DNA of 64,000 bases from Lethocerus indicus (GCA_019843655.1 JACDQD010000009.1:1059750-1123749), one strand, 5' to 3'. Counted from the stretch's first letter, positions 47,270 to 58,599 are shown. Program-made: numbers and translations. The notes: generated by a model from the letters alone, not told the origin.

Positions 47270-47495
47270 CGTAGGTTTGTCGTGTTTGTTTCTGTCTCCT
47301 CTCTCGCCGCCGTTTTTTGCTAGACCGGTTTGTCGGCCGCTCGCCGTCTTCAGTAGTCACTTTTGGCACTCCGTATATCATACGGCCGAAAAAAAGGTCC
47401 AACAAAGTGGCACGACAGTGATTTAACGCCGCGCTACTGAAGACCGAGAGAGGAGGCAGAAAGACGCGAAATCTACGCTCTATTCCCGACCCCCT
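47270..47495. mobile_element. FB1 foldback copy, short right arm
   Basis: Left arm TCTGTCTCCTCTCTCGCC...CGCCGTCTTCAGTAGTC; right arm GCGCTACTGAAGACCGAGAG, GAGGCAGAAAGACGCGAAAT. Confidence 0.78.
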
Positions 47496-48060
47496 CGCGA
47501 CCCCCTCAAAACGGTTACCGCCCCATTATATTTGTATTGATACAGTAGAATAGAAAATAAACGTCTGGATATGCGTCGGTGTTTGACCTAAAATTGTGTG
47601 GTACTTTTGATTCCGATTGTGGAAGAAGGGCGGGGCGTAATGGTCCGCTCCGGATGAGTTGGTACCGATGACGTCATTCCAACCCCCAACCCTCTGACGC
47701 AATTCACCCTCCCTCCCTCTCTCTCCCACTCATCATCCCTCTCCCACTCGTCCTCCTCTCCCGCAATTATTTATCCGGCTTTTCACGAACTTTCGCCCAA
47801 CAGAAGGGATGAGAGCGGCGAAAGTTTTTATATAGACCCACCCCCACCCCAACCCCACGGCTTAATTGGCCGATATTGACTCAAAAAACGTACGGTTTTT
47901 TTTTAAAAGTTAAAAAAAAATTTGGTTCACGCCCAACGACTGTATTAAAATGCGTATTTACCGGATTTATGTATCCGCGTTCGCAACGCGGTATTTCTAT
48001 TTAATTGATATACGCGAAAATATCGTACAAACGGTACGAAAAAATTTGAAATTATCGAAT
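47496..48060. other. SIK intron, unassigned
   Basis: Contains a TGACGTCA at 47,669-47,676 and a pyrimidine-rich stretch at 47,705-47,760. No gene recognised. Confidence 0.35.
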
Positions 48061-48069
48061 GGAATAACG

Positions 48070-48225
48070 TCGATTTCGTGTGTTTCTGTCTACTCTCGCC
48101 GGTGCTATAGACCGGTTTGTCGGCCGCTCGCCGCATCTTCAGTAGCGGTCACTTTCCGCACAATTTGGATGCTACGGTCACTGGAATCCCAGTGAGACGA
48201 AACCGGTCTATTCTAAGAGAAAGGA
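48070..48225. mobile_element. FB1 copy, truncated centre
   Basis: Left arm TTTCGTGTGTTTCTGTCTAC to CGCATCTTCAGTAGCGG; right side reduced to GAGACGAAACCGGTCTATTC. Confidence 0.7.
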
Positions 48226-48259
48226 TTCTAGGAGGAAGGGGGCGTCTTGGGGAAAGGAA

Positions 48260-48560
48260 GTTTAATATACCTGTTTTGTGATCTGCGAGGGGTTGGTCTT
48301 TTGCTAGACCGGGGGGTTTCGGCTGCTCGCCATCTTCAGTAGCGCTGTGTTGTCAGTCACTGTCAGCACTTTGGATGTTTTTTGGGGGCATCCTCACTGC
48401 TGCACTGTGTCACTTTCACATGTACTGACAGTGACTGACACAGCGCTACTGAAGATGGCGAGCGGCCGACAAACCGGTCTAGCAAAAGATCACGAACCTA
48501 CGCTGTATATTCCAACCCCTCGCAGGCCACACACACACAGGTATATCAAATTAGGACCTT
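48260..48560. mobile_element. FB1 foldback element, complete copy
   Basis: Begins GTTTAATATACCTGTTTTGT at 48,260. Left arm to CCATCTTCAGTAGCGCTGTG; right arm CAGCGCTACTGAAGATGGCG to the family terminus ACACAGGTATATCAAATTA near 48,555. Arms of about 140 bp. Confidence 0.88.
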
Positions 48561-48774
48561 AGAGAGGGATTATGTACCCTTGAAACCTCCGATTCGAGTT
48601 TTCTATCATTGTCGAAATTGGGACCGGTTCATTGGGTTCACAAGAATTTCGAAATATTCTTTTTCGAAATTTGCCAATATCGAATTGGTCGTTTCTCTCG
48701 TCCCAGTGAGCCGAGTGCAAGTAGTGATATACGGAGTGACAGTGAAAGAATATCAATTTTTGGCCGACACACCC

Positions 48775-48870
48775 GCCTACTGAAGATGTGTGGCCGCGAG
48801 CGGCCGAAGAAACCGGTCTGGCGAAAGACCGAACCGGCAGCGAGAGGAGGAGACAGAAGAGACACCGCGA
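48775..48870. mobile_element. FB1 right-arm fragment
   Basis: CTACTGAAGATGTGTGGCCG, GGTCTGGCGAAAGACCGAAC and GAGAGGAGGAGACAGAAG without a left arm. Confidence 0.7.
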
Positions 48871-49264
48871 ACCCTATTTTACTGCTCAACAAACACTTTT
48901 TACCTCCAAGAGACCGCCACGGACCGAAAAATCGAGGAAAAAACCCTCGGTTCAAAACGTGGGACGTTTCTCAATACGGAATTTTTTTTAAATTTAAATT
49001 TTAATATTCGCCACTGTCGGCGCGACAACTGTTGTTTTCGAGTACAGAGTATTTAGCGTTTAGAGTTCAACAGCCCGAGAAAAACTATTTGGAACAATTA
49101 TTTTTAGATTATCCAAATAGCGGCGGCGTCGAGCATTTTACTACTGTATATATATATACAGTTGGATGAAAATCCAGCAGTAGAAATGTACAGAAACGCT
49201 AAGACAGACAGAGACAACAACGTATAAAATAATACAATGTAGGAGAAGATTGCGGCGGAAAGTT

Positions 49265-49367
49265 GACATTAAGACAGGCTACTGAAGGCGGCCGAAACCG
49301 GTCTAGAAAAAAAATTCTTTTTTTTTTTCGAAGCGATAGGTAGAGAAGGAAAAATAAAATCTTATAA

Positions 49368-49416
<49 letters not shown>

Positions 49417-49507
49417 GACAGGCTACTGAAGATGGCGAGAGGCCGAAACCGGTCTAGAATTTTTTTTTCGAAGCGATAGGTAGAGAAGGAAAAATGAAAT
49501 CATTTTC

Positions 49508-49561
<54 letters not shown>

Positions 49562-49660
49562 GACAGTCAGACAGGCTACTGAAGATGGCGAGAGGCCGAA
49601 ACCGGTCTAGAAATTTTTTCGACGCGATAGGTTGGAGGGAAAAATAAAATCTTATAAAGA
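49265..49660 (+). repeat. Threefold repeat of FB1 end plus (TA)n
   Basis: GGCTACTGAA...GGCCGAAACCGGTCTAGAA, then CGAAGCGATAGGTAGAGAAG and AAAATAAAATCTTATAAAGA, recurs at about 49,278, 49,427 and 49,575. (TA)n runs separate the copies (49,372-49,411; 49,510-49,557). Period about 148 bp. Confidence 0.88.
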
Positions 49661-49765
49661 GACCTGGAAACCTGTCTAGGCTCAACCGTTATAGACAAAT
49701 GCTATTTACTTCATTTGGTTTGGCCTATCGCTAGACCGGTTTCAGCCGCTTACCGGTGTGAGTCA

Positions 49766-49769
<4 letters not shown>

Positions 49770-49844
<75 letters not shown>
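49770..49844. repeat. (TA)n microsatellite
   Basis: About 37 TA units, between an FB1 scrap (GGCCTATCGCTAGACCGG) and an M1 copy. Confidence 0.97.
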
Positions 49845-49847
<3 letters not shown>

Positions 49848-50056
49848 GGGTACCCAAAAGTAATCGACATTTCGACTCTGGAATTCCATTTTATTTCGCT
49901 AAAAAAGAAATTTTAATTATTAATCTACTGTATATATTCACCGATATTAACTCTCCAACTGCCGCTTTTCCGGCAAATTTTCGCGATTCCCCCTCTCCTG
50001 AAGAGGAACTCCTCAATACCGAAATACATCTTATCAAATTGTCACTTTTGGGTATA
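49848..50056 (-). mobile_element. M1 mariner MITE copy, reversed
   Basis: GGGTACCCAAAAGTAATCGA to TCACTTTTGGGTATAC with the reversed tail TTTTCCGGCAAATTTTCGCG. A second, plus-oriented scrap (GAAATTTCTTTTTTAGCGAA) follows to 50,115. Confidence 0.85.
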
Positions 50057-50115
50057 CAGTGGATCAGTAATTGAAATTTCTTTTTTAGCGAAATAAAATT
50101 TAATTCCAGAATCGA

Positions 50116-50745
50116 AAAGAGTTAGCCGTCCGGCTGTTTTGTTGGAGTGGCGGACGAGAGGGTTTTTTTGGGGTTTTTTTTTTTTGTCTGGATTATTTTA
50201 GACGCCAAGGACGAAAATCCTCGCCGGCGGATTCCAGACCGGTTTGTCGCAGTTCGGACCCGTATTCTAAAACCGTCTAAAACGGTCTGTAAAAGCGAAA
50301 AGTCTATTCGCACTTCGGGGCCTCGAGCTTTTTTCGCCCGCTAGCGATAATCGATTTTTTTTTCTTTTTCGGTTTCCCTCAGCGCCGGTAGTGCACACCT
50401 CTATAAGCAATATATAGGCGCCGGCCTACGAAGTATATTCGGATGGCGCGAAGTTTCCGCCGAAGTTTCGAAAGTGTCTTCTGGCGACGAAAAATCGTAA
50501 ACTGGATAGTCAAGAGGCGAGCTGCCGAATTTGAGGGTTTTTTTTTGGTTTTTTTTTTTTTTATCGGAACTCGCGAGACGATAATTACGAGACTTTGAAA
50601 AGCTAAAAGAATCGGAAAGCTCCGTGAAGAAAAGAAGATTTACAGAGCGGACAGCGCCTAATCCACAATACGAGATTTTCAGGTTCCTCTATTTCCGCTT
50701 CCTCCTTTATTAGGTTATTATGGCCAGATTTGACACAGTTATGTC
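50116..50745. other. SIK intron, unassigned
   Basis: G/T homopolymers at 50,161-50,185 and 50,535-50,561. No gene or repeat family recognised. Confidence 0.35.
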
Positions 50746-50759
50746 TGGGCAGCGTGATG

Positions 50760-51095
50760 TTTCTGTCTCCTGTCTCGCTGCCGGTTTGTGGTCTTTAGCT
50801 AGACTGCGGTTTGTCGGCCGCTCGCCATCTTCAGTAGCGCTGTGTCACTGTCACTGTCGGCACTTTGGATGTTTTTCAGGGGGCATCCTCACTGCCCACT
50901 GTCACTGTGTCACTTTTACACGTACTGTGAACATCCAAAGTGCTAACAAAGTGACAGTAACACAGCGCTACTGAAGATGGCGAGCGGCCGACAAACCGCA
51001 GTCTAGCAAAGACCAAACCGCAGCGAGAGGAGACAGAAACATCACGAACCTACACTGTATTCCAACCCTCGCAGACCACAAAACAGGTGTTTTAA
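50760..51095. mobile_element. FB1 foldback element, reference copy
   Basis: FB1 elements consist of two long inverted arms (about 130-150 bp) that nearly meet. Reading inward, the left arm has GTTTCTGTCTCCT, the CCGGT / CTAGAC core, GGCCGCTCGCCATCTTCAGT, a GTCACTGTCGGCACTTTGGA segment and CATCCTCACTGCCCACTGTC. The right arm mirrors it: CATCCAAAGTGC, GCGCTACTGAAGATGGCGAG, CAGCGAGAGGAGACAGAAAC, GTATTCCAACCCTCGCAGAC and the terminus CACAAAACAGGTGTTTTAAA. There is no coding capacity, and I cannot assign the element to a known superfamily. Confidence 0.9.
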
Positions 51096-51129
51096 ACTAA
51101 TTAGTTCTGGAGTTTAGAATACCCAGGTG

Positions 51130-51400
51130 AGTGACAGTCCAGTGTAAAGTGACCAACACCGCTACTGAAGATGGCGAGGCCGACAAACCGGTCTAGCGAA
51201 GAACAGACCGGAGACAGAAACAGACGAAATCTACGCAGGTTCCGAAAAACATCCAAAGTGCTAACAGTGACTAACACAGCGCTACTGAAGATGGCGAGCA
51301 GCCGAAACCCCGGTCTAGCGAGCGACAAACCACCGGCGAGAGGAGACAGAAACATCACGAACCCACACTGTATTTCCAACCCCTCCACAAAACAGGTATA
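51130..51400. mobile_element. Two FB1 right-arm fragments in tandem
   Basis: CGCTACTGAAGATGGCGAGG near 51,161 and GCGCTACTGAAGATGGCGAG near 51,279, each followed by the outer arm. The second ends at CAAAACAGGTATATTAAAC at 51,384-51,402. Confidence 0.82.
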
Positions 51401-51579
51401 TTAAACTATTGTAAGGGTTTTCGCCCTTTTCTGGCGTTTCCGAAACCCTTAACGTCATCAGGCTGCGACTGAAGACGATGGTTCAACGAAATCTACGTTG
51501 ATCTACAATTAGTTCGGAATGAATCCCCCCCACCCCCCCATTCATCCCCCGTTTTTTAATTGAAATACATGCGGCTTAC

Positions 51580-51690
51580 CTGAGCTCATGAAGTAGGGTA
51601 TCCGGAACCTGCCGGATAGGACCCTGTCCCTGAGGGTGTGCAGCGTCGAGCCGTCGAGAGAGCGCCGCACACCAACACGTAGAGGACGCG
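51580..51690 (-). CDS. SIK: SIK kinase-domain exon (helix F to G), 5' edge lost
   Basis: The recognised part reads VLYVLVCGAL and then DGSTLHTLRDRVLSGRFRIP YFMSS, matching the SIK kinase domain between the DIW motif and the DCESL exon. The donor TCAG|GTAAGC is sound and its phase fits the exon at 46,618. Two things are wrong. Between GAL and DG the expected Pro-Phe codons are replaced by a 4-base loss, which breaks the frame. At the 5' side the expected Ser-Leu-Gly is missing: the exon runs directly into a 12-bp tandem repeat with no AG for about 430 bases, so no acceptor can be placed. Confidence 0.8.
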
Positions 51691-51697
51691 AACAAAG

Positions 51698-52110
51698 CGT
51701 CAGTAACAGCGTCAGTGACAGCGTCAGTGTACAGCGTCAGTGACAGCGTCAGTGACAGCGTGACAGCGTCAGTGACAGCGTCAGTGACAGCGTCAGTGAC
51801 AGCGTCAGTGACAGCGTCAGTAACAGCGTCAACAGCGTCAGTGACAGCGTCAGTGACAGCGTCATTGACAGCGTCAGTGACAGCGTCAGTGACAGCGTCA
51901 GTAACAGCGTCAGTGACAGCGTCAGTGACAGCGTCAGTGACAGCGTCAGTGACAGCGTCAGTGACAGCGTCAGTGACAGCGTCAGTGACAGCGTCAGTGA
52001 CAGCGTCAGTAACAGCGTCAGTGACAGCGTCAGTGACAGCGTCAGTGACAGCGTCAGTGACAGCGTCAGTGACAGCGTCAGCGACAGCGTCAGTGACAGC
52101 GTCAGTAACA
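51698..52110 (+). repeat. 12-bp minisatellite
   Basis: About 34 copies of GTCAGTGACAGC, with GTCAGTAACAGC and GTCATTGACAGC variants. A period divisible by three leaves two frames open on each strand (TASV- and AVTD-type four-residue repeats), so the 144- and 243-codon frames here are not evidence of a gene. Confidence 0.95.
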
Positions 52111-52119
52111 GCCGAGCTG

Positions 52120-52160
52120 TTACTTACCGGCAGCGCGGCGCCGCCATAAGCGGTAAGTAA
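52120..52160. repeat. Inverted repeat with outward donor-like ends
   Basis: TTACTTACCG (52,120-52,129) and CGGTAAGTAA (52,151-52,160) are perfect inverses around a 21-base GC-rich loop. GGTAAGTAA matches the animal 5' splice-site consensus on both strands. Confidence 0.85.
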
Positions 52161-52497
52161 GGCCCCGGATACCACTTTTAAATACGGAAACTTCGAGCCG
52201 AAAAAGCCAATATTATTGTGTTGCACAAAACCAATTTGAATTGCCCAATTCACCGACAACAAGTGGCGCGTTGTACATATTTTTAAGTACCTCAACATCA
52301 CAGGCACATAATAAGCCGTAGACGGTTTCTAATACAGTTATAAGATACATTCAGCTTCTCTCCAATGTCCCTTGTTGTTGAACGCCCTTTATTCGGTCAT
52401 CGTCGTCCTTTGCCAAAAACAAAAAAAGGCAAATTAAAAATATGTACAATGCAAAGTTGTTGTGGTGAATTACGCACAATTACTTAAGTTGTCGACC

Positions 52498-52549
<52 letters not shown>

Positions 52550-52740
52550 GATTCCAATTGGGCGCAATAAATATTACTGTCACTTACAATAAACGGATAT
52601 TTATCCGCGTAAATTTATAGGGGGGGGGAAAAAAATATATTTCGACATTAAAATTTAAAAATACAAAAGTCAAATCGTCGCCGAAATTTTGGCCGAAAAC
52701 ATGGCATTAAAATATTTATATGTTGTATTGTATATATATT
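52161..52740. other. SIK intron, unassigned, with (TA)n
   Basis: (TA)n at 52,500-52,547 and a G9 run at 52,620-52,628. No gene recognised. Confidence 0.35.
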
Positions 52741-52741
52741 A

Positions 52742-52930
52742 AGGGTACCGCAAAAGTAATCGACATTTTGACTTTGTAATTTTTATTTTATTTCGCTAAA
52801 AAATTTAATTATTAATCTACTCTGTTATATTCACCGATATTATCGACAACAGCTCTCCGCCGCCACTTTTGAGGAATTCCTCCTCCACTTATCAAATTGT
52901 CGATTACTTTCGGTTACAACTAATAGTTTT
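52742..52930 (-). mobile_element. M1 mariner MITE copy, reversed
   Basis: GGTACCGCAAAAGTAATCGA to TCGATTACTTTCGGTTACAA. Part of the tail is deleted near 52,868. Confidence 0.82.
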
Positions 52931-52934
52931 TTGG

Positions 52935-53445
52935 CCCAATGTTGTAGAAGAATTTATAATAATATCGGGATATTATCTTCATGAAATTAGATTGTTACGA
53001 AAATTAAAAGTAGGAAACTGGCCGCGTTTAAGCTCTGTCCCAACTTAAGCTCCACTTAACGCGCACTTTCCGCCTTAACTAGCATTAAAGAAAAAAAATT
53101 TTTGTTTTCACCTTTAAACTTATACCTATTGAAGAACAAGAAAATTATCATTGAAAATATTGAAATTTGTTGGAAATAAAAATTAGTGACCGCTTTCAAA
53201 AATCGAGGGTTCGAATCCCGTTAGAGTTAAACCGGACGGCAATTTTGTTAAAAAATTTGTTTAAAACTGTTTTTCTGGGATGAAATTAGCGAGTGAGTTG
53301 TAAAAAAGGAAATTGTCACTTTTGAATGAAAAAAAAAAAAACTTGCTAAAATGACAACACGAAGGTGTCAATTGGAACGAATAGTTCACCCGATGAACAC
53401 ATCTCGAGAATTACTTTCTGAACTAAGTTTAAAGTTTATAACTTA
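52935..53445. other. SIK intron, unassigned
   Basis: No gene recognised. A lone tRNA-like B-box (GGTTCGAATCC) lies at 53,208-53,218 without an A-box or cloverleaf. Confidence 0.35.
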
Positions 53446-53449
53446 GATT

Positions 53450-54000
53450 TCGTGTGTTTTTCCGTCTCCTCTCGCTGCCGGCGGTTCGATCTTTCGCCAG
53501 ACCGGTTTCGGCCTCCCGCCGTCTTCAGTAGCGCGGTGTCACTGTCGGCACTTTGTAGATGTTTTTCGGGGAGCATCCTCACTGCACTGTGACACTCACT
53601 CCAGAGTGCCGAAAGGTGTCTGACACCGCGCTACTGAAGACGGCGAGAGGCCGAAACCGGTCTGGCGGCGAAGGAGACAGAAACACGCGAAATCTACGCT
53701 GTATTCCAACCCCTGGCGGGCCACAAAACGGGTATTCTTAACTGCAGGTTCGTGATGTTTCTGTCTCCTCTCGCTGCCGGTTCGGTCTTTTGCTAGACTG
53801 CGGTTTTGGCCGCTCGCCATCTTCAGTAGCACGGTATCAGTCACTGTCGGCACTTTGTGGATGTTTTTGGGAGCATCCTCACTGCACTGTGACACTCACT
53901 CCAGAGTGCCGAAAGGTGTCTGACACCGCGCTACTGAAGACGGCGAGAGGCCGAAACCGGTCTGGCGAAATCTACGCCCAAAACGGGTATTCTTAACTTT
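53450..54000. mobile_element. Two FB1 copies in tandem
   Basis: Copies at about 53,450-53,742 and 53,745-54,000 share an identical internal segment from GCACTGTGACACTCACTCCA to GCCGAAACCGGTCTGGCG. The second is thus a recent duplicate or gene-converted copy, with part of its outer right arm deleted. Confidence 0.87.
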
Positions 54001-54019
54001 ATAACTTGTACAGACGGAC

Positions 54020-54735
54020 TCATCCACCCGACAGTGACTGACACCGCGCTACTGAAGATGGCGAGACACCGGCCGAAACGGCGACCGAAACCGGCGAGAG
54101 AGAAACACACGAAATCTACGCTGTATTCCAACCCTCGCGGACCACAAAACAGGATTTCGTGTGTTTCTGTCTCCTCTCGCTGGTTTGTGGTCTTTCGCTA
54201 GACCGGTTTCGGCCGCTCGCCATCTTCAGTAGCGTTGTGGTCACTGGCACTTTGGATGTTTTCGGGCATGCTTACACTGCCACCGTCACTTGTACCGTCA
54301 TATGCCCCCAAAAAAACATCCAAAGTGACTAACACCGACTACTGAAGATGCGGCGAGCGGCCGAAACCGGTCTGGCGAAAGACCAAAACGGCAGCGAAAT
54401 CTACGCTGTATTCCAACCCCTCGCTGACCACAAAACGGGATTTCGTGTGTTTCTGTCTCCTCTCGCCGGTTTGCGGTCTTTCGCTAGACCGGGGGGTTTC
54501 GGCCGCTCGCCGCATCTTCAGTAGTCGCCGTTAGTCTCACTTTTGGATGTTCGCAGTAGACGTGAAAGCGACAGTGCGGCAGTGAGGGGATGCCCGAAAA
54601 ACGTCCAGAGCGCCCGACGGTGACGGTAGCACAGCGCTACTGAAGATGCGGCGAGCGGCCGAAACCCCCCCCGGTCTAGACCGAAACCGGCGGCGAGAGG
54701 AAGGCCAGAAACAACATCACGGACCTACAAGTTTC
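54020..54735. mobile_element. FB1 cluster beside the SIK activation-loop exon
   Basis: A right-arm fragment (54,035-54,150) is followed by two foldback copies (about 54,155-54,435 and 54,437-54,735). The second has a GGGGGG insertion in both arms (ACCGGGGGGTTTCGG and CGAAACCCCCCCCGGTCT). The cluster ends 75 bp from the exon at 54,808. Confidence 0.85.
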
Positions 54736-54807
54736 GAAGAATCTTATCGGCGCGCCAAGAAGGCGCGTCGGAATTCCGCGCACTGTCGACAATAGACCGG
54801 TATTTAC

Positions 54808-55034
<227 letters not shown>

Positions 55035-55089
55035 TTACTTGAAATTGCGCTTAATTCACTGGGCGTGAGGCTTTCTTTCGCCGCGAGCC

Positions 55090-56240
55090 CACAACGGACA
55101 ATCGCCGCAGTAAAAAAACCGCTACTGAAGATGCGGCGAGCGGCCGAAACCGGTCTGGCGAAAGACCAAACAGAACAAAATCTAAGAGATTACAGGAGAA
55201 CTCAAGACATGAATGACGGACAAGAATTTTGAAAAAAAACTCGTCAGATTAAGTAAAAATGCCGGGCTAAAAAAATTAAATTAATTCCGCCCTTAAAGTG
55301 GAAATCGTCGCTCTGAATGATCATAAATGCAGTTTCAAATATTAACCCCCACAGTTCACATTTCAAATTATCCAGATTTTACCGATTAATTATAGCTTTT
55401 TTCCTGAGATGGCACATAAATCTTAATCGTACAACAGATATCGATATCGGAATTTTTTTTTCCATTCCGATTTTTCGTTTCCCCCAAGTTTTTCGGATTT
55501 AAAATGTAAAATTCGCCCCCCTACAGGGTCAATATATGTCGGCGATTGAAACAGCTCGTGTAAAAAAACCTTTATAAGGTATAAGAATTTTGAAAAGGAA
55601 AAACTCGTTAGATTACGTAAAAATGCAATTAGAAACGCCAGCTAAAAAAAATTAAATTAATTCCGCCCTAAAAGTGGAAATCGTCGCTCGGAATGATCAT
55701 AAATGCAGTTTCAAATATTAACCCTCCTAAGGGCCACTTCTAACTTTCAGTTCACATTTCAAATTATCCAGATTTTACCGATTAATTATAGCTTTTTTCC
55801 TGAGACGTCGCATAAATTTAGATTAAGTAAAAATTCGGCTTTCGGTTTAATTCTACAAATTCGATACTTTTAGGGTGAAAAATATGTGTCCAAATACGCA
55901 ACGGACAATCGCCGCAGTAAAAAAACCGCTACTGAAGATGCGGCGAGCGGCCGAAACCGGTCTGGCGAAAGACCAAACAGAACAAATCTAAGGGATTACA
56001 GGAGAACTCAAGACATAAGCGGACAAGAATTTTGAAAAAACTCGTTAGATTAAGTAAAAATGTCGGGCTAAAAAATTAAATTCTTCCGCTCTAAAAGTGG
56101 AAATCGTCGCTCGGAATGATCATAAATGCAGTTTCAATATTACAGGCCACTTCTAACTTTCAGTTCACATTTCAAATTATCCAGATTTTACCGATTAATT
56201 ATAGCTTTTTCCTGAGACGTCGCATAAATTTTAATCCTAT
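55090..56240 (+). repeat. Triplicated 200-bp segment with FB1 arms
   Basis: GGAAATCGTCGCTC, GGAATGATCATAAATGCAGT, TTCACATTTCAAATTATCCA and AGATTTTACCGATTAATTAT recur near 55,302, 55,677 and 56,100. The linked segment CAATCGCCGCAGTAAAAAAA, with an FB1 right arm and GATTACAGGAGAACTCAAGA, occurs at about 55,098 and 55,910 (period about 810 bp). Confidence 0.88.
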
Positions 56241-56512
56241 AATCGTTCCCCCCAAATTTTTTTTTTTAAATTTTAAATAAAAATTCGGCCCATAGAGGGT
56301 TGTTTTGAGTCAATCTTGAGTACACCGAATTTTATTCTTTTGGCAAATAGTTTAAAATACAGTTTTCTATTCGAGTTTGTAAGAGCAATTGTAAAGAGGC
56401 CGAGGGGCTTAAAACCGAAAGCATTGGAGGACATAAAATCTGCTTATAGAAGCATTTCAACTTGTAAGTACAACCGGGCTTTAAGGATGGGTGTCGAAGG
56501 ACTTTAACTCGA

Positions 56513-56700
56513 CCGCTACTTGACCGTGTCACATATATGTGACACGGCTGGCACATCCAAATTGTGCCAACAGCGAGCGCTACTGAAGACGCGGCGAGCG
56601 GCCGAAACCGGTCTATATACCACGCCGGCGAGAGGAGACAGAAACACCACGAAATCTACCCTGTATTCCAACACGTCGCTGACCACAAAACAGGTATTTT
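56513..56700. mobile_element. FB1 right-arm copy
   Basis: CGCTACTGAAGACGCGGCGA to CACAAAACAGGTATTTTGAA at the terminus. The left arm is missing. ACATATATGTGACACGGC precedes it. Confidence 0.75.
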
Positions 56701-57039
56701 GAAATAAATTTACAGTTGAATATAAACAGTGTGAAACTGGTCTGTAGCAGTTCTGTAGGTTTCGTGTTTGCGTCTGTATATATATATATATATATATGTG
56801 TGTCTGTGTGTTAGTGACCTCATGACGTCAGTTCACTTGGCATCGAACTGATAACAAGAGGAGGCCTCTGGGCGTACCGTTTCGAGACGTGGTATTTTTA
56901 TTTTTTTATTTCCCCGTCGCTTTTTCGTGCCGTCGGACGTCGAAAAACGATTCGTAACAGAGGTCGGCCTCGAAACGAAAATTGGGGGCCGACGGGAATT
57001 TTCTTCACGATCTGCGTCCCGAAAACGGATTTTGTTTTC

Positions 57040-57260
57040 ATCTTTCGCCAGACCGGTTTCGGCCGCTCGCCGCGTCTTCAGTAGCGGCGTGTCAGTCACT
57101 TACTGTTAGAATACAGTGCGCTGAGGACGCCCCCCCCCAAAAAAAAGAAACGTCCAAAGTGCCAATAGTGACTGGACACCGCTACTGAAGATGGCGGGAG
57201 GCCGAAACCGGTCTGGCGAAAGACCGAACCGCCGGCGAGAGAAATCTAAGATATCGCAGA
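57040..57260. mobile_element. FB1 foldback element copy
   Basis: Arms TTTCGCCAGACCGGTTTCGG...GCGTCTTCAGTAGCGG and CCGCTACTGAAGATGGCGGG...GGCGAAAGACCG, with a C9A6 run in the centre. Confidence 0.85.
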
Positions 57261-57467
57261 CCACAAAACATGTGAATCAATAACTTTATATGAAAATACT
57301 GAGAAAATAGAAAAAGTAACTATGAACTAAATCCAAATTTAGTGGATTACACGTCTTTTAAGGGGATTGACTGAAATAGTAATTAAAGCCCGTACTTTTA
57401 TACGATGCTTTCTTTTTAATTATATCCAAACGGGTGTGTTAAACTATTATAAATACCAGGGTAGGTT

Positions 57468-57825
57468 CGTGATGTTTCTGTCTCCTCTCTCGCTGCCGGT
57501 TTGGTCTTTTGCTAGACCGGTTTTTCGGCCGCTCGCCATCTTCAGTAGCGCTGTGTTAGTCGCTGTTAGCAGTTTGGACGTTTTTCGGGGAATCCTCACT
57601 GCACTGTGTCACTTTCACGTGTACTGAAGACGGCGAGCGGCCGAAACCGGTCTAGCAAAGACCAAACCAAAAGTACATGTGAAAGTGACAGTGCAGCGCT
57701 ACTGAAGATGGCGAGCAGCCGAAACCGGTCTAGCAAAGACCAAACCGGCAGCGGAGGAGACGAAACATCACGAACCTACAGTATATTCCAACCCTCGAAG
57801 ACCGCAAAACAGGTATATTAAATGA
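57468..57825. mobile_element. FB1 foldback copy with duplicated right arm
   Basis: Left arm GTTCGTGATGTTTCTGTC to CCATCTTCAGTAGCGCTGTG. The right arm occurs twice, at 57,622-57,672 (GTACTGAAGACGGCGAGCGG) and 57,696 onward, ending CAAAACAGGTATATTAAATG. Confidence 0.85.
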
Positions 57826-57829
57826 ACCA

Positions 57830-58548
57830 GTTTTATTTATATTTCACCGGTTACTAACAACATGTAATATCCGCTACTGGGAAGATTTCGAATACAAAAA
57901 AAACAGTGGGTCGTTTGAATATTCATTTTGAATTTTGGCCTGTAATGATACTACAAAATTGATGATATAACTAACGTATATTCATCTTTAGTGGATTAAT
58001 TAAAGTCCGTAGTTTTATATTCAGTCTTCCCAATTTACAAACGTTCGTCCATCAATGCTTCCCGTCGATGGTTATTGGTGCCATTAACCACCATTTATAT
58101 AGCTCCAATAATAGGTATAATTGGAGGGTGGTCCGAACTACCTGGGTGTTCAAAATTGACGATTCCCCTAATTAAGGGAAGCATCAAAATGACATTCCCT
58201 CAGCGGGGGAAGCCCACTGCACCCCAAGCCATTAATCCCCAATGACTACCTGTTTTTAATCCCTTTTTATACCATCATATCGAATGTTTTATTGTTGAGC
58301 AGTTTAATAAAACCCCAAAGAGGGAAATCTCTGACGATAAGGGCATGTCTCAATATCTAGGCACGTAACGATATTAGAACTTAACAAACCTGTTTTGTGG
58401 TCGGCGAGGGGTTGGAATACAGGGTAGATTTTGTTGTGTTTCCGCTTAAAACCACCGAGTGGAAACAGAAACACAACAAACCTACAGAACTAATTTTATG
58501 TACTTTCCGGATTCGAGCCTTAAAAACGCCCTCAAACCTCCAAATGTG

Positions 58549-58550
<2 letters not shown>
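57830..58550. other. SIK 5' or intronic region, unassigned
   Basis: 58,050-58,075 is a 26-base exact match to 60,203-60,228 (CATCAATGCTTCCCGTCGAT...). FB1 scraps (AACAAACCTGTTTTGTGGTC; GAAACAGAAACACAACAAAC) lie at 58,383-58,490. No gene recognised. Confidence 0.35.

Positions 58551-58554
<4 letters not shown>

Positions 58555-58599
<45 letters not shown>
58555..58599. repeat. (TA)n microsatellite
   Basis: About 21 TA units, followed by (GT)n at 58,679-58,702. Confidence 0.97.

Noticed and set aside
51576..52307. Minus-strand 243-codon (AVTD)n frame
   Set aside because: A 12-bp repeat divisible by three keeps frames open; the frame enters the SIK exon in the wrong register.
53208..53218. tRNA-like B-box GGTTCGAATCC
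   Set aside because: No A-box, acceptor stem or balanced T-stem; most likely chance or a SINE scrap.
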